64,000 nucleotides of DNA, taken from positions 1 to 64,000 of the forward strand of contig JASJOG010000674.1 of the NCBI GenBank assembly GCA_030142905.1, read 5' to 3'. The stretch is from Heliopora coerulea (lineage: Eukaryota > Cnidaria > Anthozoa > Scleralcyonacea > Helioporidae). Position numbers and translations under genes: made by a program. How positions within the stretch are numbered: the stretch's first letter is position 1; the number at the start of each line of letters is the position of its first letter. Below are positions 35,421 to 44,312 of the stretch, one piece after another. The notes under the pieces were generated by a model, which was not told the origin of the DNA, ran no database searches, and saw nothing but the letters and a program-made list of their open reading frames with translations.

Positions 35421-35558
35421 ATGTCTGGAAAAGATATAGAGTTACAAGATCTTGATAATACAAGGAGACAAGAAGAAGAAGAAGAAGAGGAGACAGATTT
35501 CGGTGGTGGATCAGATGAGAATGACTTAATAGATAATCTAGATTGGTTAAAAAAATAG
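35421..35558 (+). CDS. Small acidic protein of viral element, 45 aa
   Basis: ATG at 35421 follows the preceding stop directly. The product is MSGKDIELQDLDNTRR followed by an unbroken acidic run of nine residues and a short DFGGGSDENDLIDNL tail. Position and promoter-like motif (AATATATAATATG) favour a real gene. It could instead be the N terminus of the next gene, separated by a frameshift. Confidence 0.4.
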   Translation: MSGKDIELQDLDNTRRQEEEEEEETDFGGGSDENDLIDNLDWLKK

Positions 35559-35565
35559 AGGCAGA

Positions 35566-36114
35566 GTGGCTAAACGTTCAGATCCATCAAAAATGTTATT
35601 TGGAAATCTTTTATATGAAGCCAGAAATATAGGATTCTTTATTAAAGACGTTCTATTAATGGAGAATGAACGTACCAATCCGAGATTTATTAATTATCTA
35701 ATGGAAAAACAAGATTTCTCTATTGAAAAAACATTAAGTGTTTCTGGGCTTGTATCAAATTACAAAATTGAATATTATGGAGAGCCTTTTTAAATTGAAA
35801 ATGATGTGAGAGTCTGTCCAGTTAGAAGATTTAAGACAACCGACGGAGCTATAGCCGATCCAAACGAATCAGAACAAATGGTTAGAGATATACGATACCA
35901 TTATGATAATTGGAAAAAAATAGAACTAGATAAAATTTTAAAACGGTCAGGAATAGCAACAGCAACTGGATTAACAATAATTACTCTAGTAACTGGTTTA
36001 TCTCTTGGACTAAAGCGCAGTGGATCAGATGCTGTACGCAATGCTAAACATAAACAAAGGAAAGAAGAAAAATTAACACCTGCAGAAAAAAAGAGATGTC
36101 ATACCGTGGACTGA
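35566..36114 (+). pseudogene. Viral-element membrane protein, one in-frame stop
   Basis: A single frame runs from 35566 (GTG as given, no clear ATG) through AKRSDPSKMLFGNLLYEARN to a TAA at 35791, and continues in the same frame (ENDVRVCPVRRFKTTDG) to 36114. One transmembrane segment (ATGLTIITLVTGLSLGL) lies near the C terminus, followed by a basic tail (KHKQRKEEKLTPAEKKR). The stop is the only break. Function unknown. Confidence 0.5.
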
Positions 36115-36225
36115 TGTAGAAGAAGCCTCCGGTAAAGGATGATTATGATGACGATTATATAAAATATATAGGATAAAAAATAAAATGCGTTTTTTCACTT
36201 AACTTTTTTAACTTTATATATAAGA

Positions 36226-36462
36226 ATGTATAGAATCATGACTAAAACTAATAATATTGATCAACCTAAACGAGGTCATGATAGGCCTAAAAAATACTTC
36301 ACCAAAGAAGAAAGAAAACGTGCAAATAACGGATACAATAAGAAGTGTATGGAAAGAGACCCTTTCCATTGCGATGTCTGAGACCATACGTATCATATGG
36401 CAGGTAAAAGCAAACATCTGAGAACCAAAAAACATATAAAAAACTCCGAACAAAATAATTAG
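36226..36462 (+). pseudogene. Small C2H2-like zinc-finger protein, Cys codon changed to stop
   Basis: ATG 36226 opens a 79-codon frame rich in Lys/Arg. Near codon 52 it reads FHCDV-stop-DHTYHMAGKSKH followed by LRTKKH. The expected finger is C-X2-C-X-n-H-X4-H, and the stop sits exactly where the second cysteine belongs, so TGC or TGT has become TGA. A one-finger protein of this style is common in Polinton-like elements (general knowledge). The antisense open frame here is a shadow. Confidence 0.55.
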
Positions 36463-36511
36463 TGCGTTTTGGCTTAAATACGTTTTATTCTGTATACATT
36501 ATATAGAATAA

Positions 36512-39451
36512 CCTAGATACTATATCACTTTGAAAATATCAGCTCCAAGATTGGGTACTAAAAGAAAGCACATTCAAAGAGTTATCAGACAACCTAAACG
36601 TTTTGTAAACCCTCTAACTGCTAACCTCGCTCTAAAAGCAACCTATAATACAGCCTTACACGAGAAGGAAAGAAGAGAGAAGGTATGGCAGGATACACTG
36701 CGAAATGTAGAAAAGTGGTCACGCTACATGGAGAAAAAAGCAGAGAAGAAAACTAGTAATACGATCATTTTACCTGAAATCGAATTGAGACTCTCAAATG
36801 CCAGAAATTATGAGATCGATCTTTTAATAGAAAAGCGTAAGGCAAGGTTCACTCCAGGATCCAAGTTCATTATCTTATTTAAAACGCGGATCGGACCAAT
36901 CAGAAATAGATGGGAAAGTGTGTCAGTAAAACTATATACGACCATCAGAGATGAATTGGCATCTTTATCGATACGGGATAAAGACGTAACATTTGGACTA
37001 TATGAAGAGAAAATGTCAAGAGGGTTATCAAATCACGACCTCTACCAGTTTTTGATGTATGCACTGATAAAAGATAATAGATTTAACCCACAATCGGGTG
37101 AATATATCATAAAAATTGGTGGCGTGATTACAAAACTGAAAAAGATAAAAAATGGTAGATGTCCGTATGGGTTCCACGAGATTAATCAGCGCTCTAGTAG
37201 ATAAATGCAATAAAACTAGAAGAATAAATCAGAATAATGGTACTTGTGTACAAGATTATATATATGAATCATGTATAGGCGAAGTTGGATTTAAGGGATA
37301 CACGAAAAGTTCTCTAACAGTAGAGATCAATAAGTATGTTTGCGAGAATGAAAAACAAAAGAAATCTACAAGGGAAATAATAAACTGGAGAGATAACTGT
37401 CATACTAACGTGTCAATATATACATTTTACCCCTTCTATCACACTTCGTGTCATCTCCAGCTTCTCGTAAAAATGGCAAAGCCGTACAATTATGCTTCAA
37501 CTGCAAAGACGGGTACTGTTTTCCAATACTAAACCAGGAACTGATTGCAAAAATCACTAAGGGTTCCTCTTTAATTAAACATCTTGACCTAATACAATGG
37601 AATTCACAACGATCGGAAGAAAAAACCGAAAGATGTAAAACGTTGGACGATTACTACAATATGATTATCCAACCCAAGAATAACCCAGATAGATCATTTC
37701 TGTTTAAAAATATCGACGTCAAACATAAAAAAGGTTATAACAATTATCTAATCGTTCTACCGGACGGATGCAAGGGTAGAGATATTATGATAGACACAAT
37801 GCAAAGAACAAACACATATATCGAGTATTTTCATTATGATGGAGGGAACCAAATTGATGGATTCATAACACATGATCTCAAAAATATGGTTACCGTCAAT
37901 AATGATTACGATTTGAGGAAAAACATTTGCAATCAATTATTCGAAAAATATTTAGTAGACGCCTTTCAATTCAACAATCAAGGACTAACATCAATTGCAG
38001 TAAATTTATTCAAACAACTATATCGACACATACAAAAATCTAACTACAACAGATACGTAACAACAATAATCGATGACTACTACCCAAAAGCATTGCAACA
38101 CACATTCTATACAGAAGATGAAGATACCTGCAACATAACAGCACTCGACATTGCAAAAGACTACCCTTCAGTTTTACTAACAAATGAACATGACATACCA
38201 ATGTACAACATACATAACACCATACATAAATTCGACGGAGAACTAAAGACTGAAGAGTATTACATAAAAGAAACATATATAGACAAGTACAACACCATCA
38301 ATAATGAACCTATAATCATCGAAGCCGGATTTTATTGGAAAAAACCTAATAGACTACCTACTAAGACACAAGTATATCACACTATCTGACATAAAACACC
38401 AACTAGTTGCCGATAAGTCAATCAATCGCGATGCATTCAAAGGGTACATCAAATACGTATTCGATAACTTCGACGAATTGACTGCAAAAAGGTTGGCAAA
38501 TCAATTTATTGGATGCCTCGGAACAAAATACGATAAAAGTAGCCAAAGATTCACGTCAACTGGATTGACACTGCGTGTGCTGTGTGGACTGAGACACTTC
38601 AAAATAATGAAAAGGTGAGTATACACAAAGAAGATGACTTTTATCTCATTCGAAAAATTGACGTCAAACGGCAAATGACTGAAAACTGTTCAATAAATAG
38701 ACATGTAATATCAGGTTCTATAGTAAAGCTGATGGAAGTCATTGAGGATGCATGTGACAATAATATCTTAGACTACAATATCTTAGACACAGAAGCCATG
38801 AATAAGAAACAATTACACACAGCACTAAGCAGAACAACTAAATTTAAATACATACACGCAGAAAGCTTAAAGTCAAAATATACATACAATGTAAACAACA
38901 AACATGAAGTAAAATCAATCGGACACACAGAATATCAAAATGGCAAGATCTATAAATTGAATTCGATGGCGAAAGTATATATATCAGCTCAACAATAAAT
39001 ACCCTAGAAACAAGACTAAAAAAAGCACCTCTCAAATATTAGGAGCAATGTGTACAGAAATAAAGATAAGAACCCAAAAATATCACTATTAATAGACTGC
39101 CCATGCGAAAATAAACACAAATTGGAAAAGGTTGAAAAGAAATAAATCAATCAATACGCAAAAAATTACGGAGCAAAAGTATTGAACAAACGGGGTAATG
39201 ACGAAATCAAGGAAAAACTGGAAATCAAATATACCTTTAAAATAGAAAAGGAGGATGAACTAATGAGGAGAATCAAAAAAATGGTTGCAGTCAAAAATGA
39301 TGAAAAGAACAAAAAACTTGAAATCCAGTTCCGAAACGGCAATAAAAAGGTTAAAGTGTCAAAACACTATACCCGAATTCCACTAGCGGAAGCTATTGAT
39401 TTTATGAAAGTTCAACAAAAACAATTAAAACAACAATTAATTTCACAGTAA
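36512..39451 (+). pseudogene. Replication gene: DNA polymerase B - helicase remnant - GIY-YIG, broken and internally deleted
   Basis: Successive frames form one reading: 36512-37165, 37165-37440, 37440-38389, 38382-38580, 38582-38998 and 38998-39451. The first third is a long N-terminal region. The polymerase part shows palm motif A as LDIAKDYPSVLL (about 38144-38180) and a later lysine-rich block (AKRLANQFIGCLGTKYDK) typical of protein-primed family B enzymes. The thumb-like tail SINRHVISGSIVKLMEVIED is followed within about 20 codons by MNKKQLHTALSRTTKF, which is motif VI of an SF1 helicase. The polymerase DTDS-type motif and nearly all of the helicase are therefore missing. GKIYKL..AKVYI and the downstream DCPCENKHKLEKVEKK fit a GIY-YIG nuclease tail. 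No start ATG was found. Confidence 0.72.
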
Positions 39452-39839
39452 GTGGTTCTTGAATATTATATTTCCTGTTCATTGAAAATTACCATATGGT
39501 TTCACTTTATGGTATTAACACTTATGTCCCAGCTATAGGGTCTCTCAAAACCCTTCTATTTTTTGGATTTTAATTCCTCGTAATTTTCCATTTTTCATTT
39601 TGTTTTGACCTGGTTTTGCTCAACCATGTGTTTTTGGCTAAGGTGAGTTAGGCCAATTTTTGTGAACCCTAAGGTGAGTAAGTGCGACTTTGGAGAACCG
39701 TAAGGCGAGTTAGGACTGGGGACAAATCCCTCTGTACCCCATCGTAGTAAAATGATTCCGAGACTTCGTCTATTTTCACCCATAACCTTCAGGTACAAAG
39801 TGCCCTTAAACAAAATTCATCATCACCAGCATGTACTTG
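39452..39839. other. Right flank of viral element
   Basis: No gene. A short repeated phrase, AAGGTGAGTTAGG or AAGGCGAGTTAGG, occurs at about 39640-39715 in three partial copies. No copy of the left edge of the element was seen, so there is no visible terminal inverted repeat. Confidence 0.4.
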
Positions 39840-40257
39840 TTCTTTCAGTCTAACCTGCTGTAACACATGAGTTTTTCTTAGTCAAGCCATCGTCATTTTT
39901 GGACCCAAATCTAAATTTATAATGCGGCCAAATTTCACATGCACTTTCCCTAACATAGTTTACTGTACATCCTGCAGCAAATGCCATCAACTTTTCATCG
40001 GTGAGAATGGCCGATGTCTCTGTGACAGGTTTGCCGAACATCTTCGTTCCGTAAGAAACAAGGATGCTTTCCGCAGAAACAATCCAGTCCCCCGACATTT
40101 CAATAGCGCTAATCATTCTATTTCGGACACGAAAGTTTCTGCTACCTCATTCACCTCTAGTGGCAAAGATAGCTGCAAGAGACAAGAACGTCATCTCACT
40201 TTTAAACTAGGAAGCACTCAACCCTATGGATTCAACGGACGTCTTTCTTTTATTTAA
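39840..40257 (+). pseudogene. PLE GIY-YIG endonuclease fragment
   Basis: The frame 39922-40257 encodes FTCTFPNIVYCTSCSKCHQL, FIGENGRCLCDRFAEHLRSV and RHFNSANHS, which matches the GIY-YIG nuclease of Penelope-like elements: GIY appears as IVY, YIG as FIG, with the C-X2-C-X2-C insert before it and the catalytic Arg in CDRFAEHL. Related coding sequence runs back to about 39840 behind a stop. The reverse transcriptase part is absent, so this is a 5'-truncated copy. A degraded hammerhead lies downstream. Confidence 0.75.
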
Positions 40258-40565
40258 CCCCTCATAAGCTTTTGTTAATATCTAGCATGGGCCGGTAAAA
40301 ACGTCAGCTTGTGCACTGTTTCCCCTGTTTTTGTCTTCCTTTTACCACATATATGTTTCTTTTCCCCTGGGACTCTGGGGATTTAACCCAATGACAGTTT
40401 GCAAATCGTCGTTTGAAAATAGCAAATGACTTTCTTCTAGTTACCTAGTCGTTTATTTGTTTGTTTTTGTCTCTTGTTTTAAATTGGTTAACTTTTTATC
40501 ACGTGACTCCTTATCGTATAAAACCTAGTCTAGTTGCTACCCCTGTTTCAGGACCCGTTTCTTTC

Positions 40566-40600
40566 TTTGACGAAGGGCCTTTGCTCGACACGTTGGAATT
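40566..40600 (+). ncRNA. Degraded hammerhead-like core, PLE 3' end
   Basis: TTGACGA, stem II GGGC-CTTT-GCTC and GACA..GTTGG follow the layout CTGANGA - stem II - GAAA. Two core positions are changed (C3 to T, and GAAA to GACA), so it should be inactive. It lies downstream of a GIY-YIG fragment in the same orientation and before an (AT)n tract. Confidence 0.4.
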
Positions 40601-40685
40601 CTTTAGGTTCAGTCACGACAGTTACCAACCTTTTAACTTTTTACCTTATTTATCACTGCCTACGTAGTATTCTATTCTGAATTCG

Positions 40686-40687
<2 letters not shown>

Positions 40688-40719
<32 letters not shown>
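40688..40719. repeat. (AT)n microsatellite
   Basis: Uninterrupted AT dinucleotides at the 3' end of a PLE fragment. The same association occurs at 25.9, 50.3, 52.1 and 57.9 kb. Confidence 0.9.
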
Positions 40720-40722
<3 letters not shown>

Positions 40723-41089
40723 ACTTTGAATGCTTTAATGGCTCCTCATTTATATGCTATTAGCACTGTCGTATAGATTAGCCATTATAGGAATGCTGTC
40801 TAATAGCTATCGATCTGATAACCCGGACAACGGCACCACCTTCGTTCACGTATGAGCTGAACACTTGAAGTAACAATTTTTCGTCGCTAATCCTGGATAA
40901 CTGAGACTTCTGAACACTAGCAATAACTCCGTTATTTGTATTTCCAAGACTTCGTATTTTATATGATTAAAACTTCGAATAAACGGCGTGTGTAGGTCAT
41001 GGTGACAACGGTCCATCACGAGATTATGCCTCAACAACTATTGCGTAAAACGCTCGGGACAGCTGAGACACACAAAAAATGCCATCTTA

Positions 41090-41760
41090 AATTTTTCCCC
41101 TCGCACACCGCGTTAAGCGCGTTACGAGGGTCGAAGGCCCGGGAGGGCGAAGGTACTAAGCTCGACGTGCGTGGAGTTATTTTACACACGTAGTGATTAG
41201 GGCGAAAGATTCTATGTTTATTTGTTTATTTATAGGTATATTTCCACAGATTCCGGACTTCCTAGAATGTCGCGTGCAAATTCAGGGACTGGTATGTAGT
41301 TGACGAGATGAGAGGCCGAATTGAAGGATATTGCTCTCATTCTATTTTTGCTTTTACGGGCCACAGCAGAGTTGTGTACATCATTTGAATATTGAAGTCA
41401 GTAAATGATTTAATACCTGCTCAAGAAATGACTTTTTTTTGAAAAGTTTGAGCTTGTGACTGGTTTCATTTTTTGAGGCCGTCTGAGACTAACAGACCCA
41501 TTCATGACTTATTATGAAAGGGCAGTTTTCAAACTTAGCTCCGTTGAACATAATCAAAAGATCACTTTTCAGGAGATTTTGGCTTTGTTCTTCCTGATGA
41601 ATATCTACAAAATTCGTAAAGGAGCTCGAGTTGGCCCTTGTTGCCTGAACACTTGCTAAGGTACAAAGGACATTCTTCCCTGATTTTGAACTGGAGGTAA
41701 TTTGTATGAATCGAGAATTTTCAAGATTTAGTTATCACTTAGTTAAGCTGTAAAATTCAA
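41090..41760 (+). repeat. Interspersed repeat, copy 2 (partner 26247-27640)
   Basis: Colinear with 26247-26350 plus 27055-27640 but lacking the hAT MITE, so it serves as an approximate empty site. It begins with a GC-rich block (CACACCGCGTTAAGCGCG) and shares CTCGACGTGCGTGGAGT and GGGACTGGTATGTAGTTGAC. No coding recognised. Confidence 0.6.
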
Positions 41761-42091
41761 AGGTTAGTCAGCATTGAAACCTTGAAATACAAGTTTTGTG
41801 AACGGCATGGCTGGGTAATCTTCCTTGAGGACTCATGTTTTAATGTTGAACCTTTTTCGTTCAGGAGCTGGCAAATGCTTCGTTGGAAGGCAGCAAAGTT
41901 TGTTCGCTCTGGAATTTTCTTCTTTTTATTTAAACCTTCGAAAATGAACAAAGCACATAGTTTAATTAAGTAAAAAGTGCGTCTTCTCCTTCTCACAACT
42001 TGCTTTTCTTACCATAAAAGTTGAACCAAATTTCCTTATATTTTCTTTCCCTGTTTCAGATTTTTTGGTTTTTGATCAGCATTAAGAACGA

Positions 42092-42256
42092 ATAATCCTA
42101 ACCCTGCACCTAACCCTCATCCTAAATTTAACCCTAACCTTAATTCTAAATCTAACCTAACCTTAACCTAACCCTAACCCTAACCCTAGCACTAACCCTA
42201 ACCCTAAACCCTAAACCCTAAACCCTAACCCTAACCCTAAACCCTAAAACCTAAAC

Positions 42257-42288
<32 letters not shown>

Positions 42289-42347
42289 AACCCTTACCCT
42301 AACCCTAACCTAACCCTAACCCTAACCCTGACCCTAAACCTAACCAC
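42092..42347. repeat. Interstitial telomere-like array (CCCTAA)n
   Basis: About 250 bases of degenerate CCCTAA units on the plus strand, cleanest in the middle (AACCCTAACCCTAACCCTAA) and with variants such as AAACCCTAAACC and CATCCTAA at the edges. The array is flanked by ordinary AT-rich sequence on both sides, so it is internal. Confidence 0.9.
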
Positions 42348-42750
42348 AACCACGCCTGTACATACAGTATTTGAATTGAAACGTAACTTTAAAATCCAAC
42401 TCTAAGAACCCAGCTGGTGTACTCAGTGACCGAGGGACTAAATTTCAATGAGTTTCTTAATAATAGTAGTCACATATTTACAAGATGTCACATAAGAGAT
42501 TAATCATACGAGTTACTACATCGAAAACAAAATATAATTAACCTTAACCCTTTGTCGGCCAGGGCTTCTCCCCTGACAAGTAAAATCGTCTCCCGTTACA
42601 CAGAGTAAAATAACCAGAGGTATGGTTTAGGCCGGTCTGAAAGAGAAGGGGTTAAAGGCAACAGTTCATAAATTGTACCAACAAAATTTTCCAAAAAAAT
42701 TTGAACCATTTCCAAAAAAGTTATGCTTGTTCATAAAAAATTAAACTGGT

Positions 42751-43425
42751 TTAAATCTTTTTGAACCAGTTAAAAAAATTATTAAAATTGCCCCACTCAA
42801 GTTTAGAGATGGTAAATCTGTTTTGGTGTCGGCATTTCGACCCAAGTTCCGACCTTTTGTTCAAGAGGGTTCTTTTGTCTGCTTTCAAAATACATAATCT
42901 TTCCTCCAAGCAAAGGTTGCGTTGCTTTGCTCCGTTCGTGTATATCGCCCCTGTTTCAAAATTTCCCACTTGATTGTAAAAGCTCTCCTCTTTTTCTTAA
43001 GTCCCAAATATGCTTAGATAGCTCCGTTTAGTTCATGTATTTTTTATCTTTGAAAGATTTCGTGTGGTTTCTGTAGCGTTCTTGAAGGGGTTTGCTGTCG
43101 TACCAATGTAATGTCTTTTTTCACCGCTGTCGGCTGTTGTGACGTTTGCTTGGTAAATTACGTTCGTTTGTTTGGCATTCTCTCGGAAGTGGATGTTCGT
43201 CTTTTCGTTGGCAGTTGCAGGTATCGATGGTACGGGGTTTCGTCTTCAATACGATTCCAAAGTTGTGCCTTGGGAAGTTGTTTGGTTATGGAAGGAAGAT
43301 GGCTGGATTGACTGTGTACGAATAACAGGTCGTCATTTGGGTTACGGTAGGGTTGGTAGCTGTTGTTATGAAGATTGAAGGTGATGTCACCTTCAAGCCT
43401 CACTACATATATAGTGAAACGGAAC
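42751..43425 (-). pseudogene. PLE fragment: RT thumb joined to GIY-YIG end
   Basis: The minus strand encodes ITFNLHNNSYQPYRNPNDDL and HSQSSHLPSITKQLPKA, the region after the RT catalytic core. It then jumps, in other frames, to a CNC-containing GIY-YIG block and the end block LCLEEKLCILKADKRTLLNK..SELGSKCRH. Coding between these parts is missing, indicating an internal deletion plus frameshifts. Confidence 0.65.
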
Positions 43426-43460
43426 CGTTTCGGCCTATTGGGCCTCATCAGCGCAGTGCT
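43411..43460 (-). ncRNA. Hammerhead-like motif upstream of PLE fragment
   Basis: The minus strand reads CTGATGA, stem II GGCC-CAATA-GGCC, GAA, then ACGG-TT-CCGT as stem III. Core and stems II and III are perfect. I cannot find a good stem I, and CAGCACTGCGCTG around it can form a competing hairpin, so activity is uncertain. Confidence 0.5.
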
Positions 43461-44076
43461 GATGAGCAGGATGGAGAAGCCTACACTATATAGGCAACTC
43501 GAATGTTCCACGCTAGTGGTACATCTAAGCCATGCCAGAGCGCTCTAACTAGAAGCTAGTGAACGTGCGCAAATGCGCTAGAGGGCATGACTCATCCTGT
43601 AGAGCGCTTAGCAAGTTTCATCTTCTGATGAACTAGAAAAACATGATAATCCAGCAGCAACAGCAGTGACCTAGTCTTAACTCTTTCATGAGTGACAATA
43701 AGTACTCTACTACTTTACTCTGTTTAACGCCAGACGATTTTATTGGTCAAGTGGAGGAGTTAAGTCACGAAAGAGTTAAAAATTATTTCCTGAATCAACT
43801 TGTCTATCTGCCATTCATGTTATGGTCGGAGAATATCCGCATGCTATGAAACCCTTATCTTCCCATTCTATCATCGCCTTCTCATAATTCTATTTTCCAA
43901 TTTACAATATTTTATTATCACTAAATTGCTGTCAGTCATTAATCTTTGGGTACAAGTAAGTCAGTGAGATTATACTTTGCTCTTTAGATGCTTTAAAAAG
44001 TAAGTTCTGCCCTAACGGTGGCGTCAGTCTTCTTTCTGAATGATAGTACTTCAGTAAAAACCAAATCGACTGGCAG

Positions 44077-44312
44077 GGTGCAAATTCAACATGTCTCAGT
44101 TTGGGCGGAAAGTTAGTTGCTACGGTGAATAGCAAGGTTGATAGAGTAATCAAGACAGTGGCTTATCGATATGGCTTGCATAATCTCTCGATTGGTCTGA
44201 AAAGACACAAGGATAGCAAATTTTATCCTGTTTATGATACGAAGCCCTTGTATACAGACTGGCGATCAGGAAAATCAAATAATTTGAACGGAAACGGGGA
44301 TTGTGGACAATT
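44077..44312 (+). CDS. C-type lectin domain exon (isolated)
   Basis: The exon is bounded by an acceptor (GACTGGCAG) and a donor (ATTGTAAGG). It encodes TCLSLGGKLVATVNSKVD, then GLHNLSIGLKRHKDSKFY, then PLYTDWRSGKSNNLNGNGDC. These are the first two thirds of a C-type lectin fold: a cysteine followed by GGKL, the WIGL-like strand (here LSIGL), and the loop W..GKSNN..GN.DCG. The sugar-binding motif expected as EPN or QPD reads KSN, so classic calcium-dependent sugar binding is doubtful. Partner exons with the C-terminal cysteines were not found; it may be an orphan of a broken gene. Confidence 0.6.

Larger units (their letters stand above)
32018..39451. mobile_element. Decayed Polinton/Maverick-like viral element
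   Basis: A run of AT-rich, intron-free, tightly packed genes, nearly all on the plus strand, with very short spacers containing TATAATATA-like motifs. It includes a protein-primed-type polymerase B/helicase/GIY-YIG replication gene, a fibre/LamG-like gene, membrane proteins and a zinc finger. Most genes carry stops or frameshifts. I could not find terminal inverted repeats, a retroviral-type integrase, an ATPase or a capsid gene that I could name, so the edges and exact class are uncertain. The insert is foreign to the lectin-gene surroundings. Confidence 0.7.

Noticed and set aside
36214..36453. Minus-strand 79-codon frame in the viral element
   Set aside because: Antisense to the zinc-finger gene, whose plus-strand reading has a clear motif.
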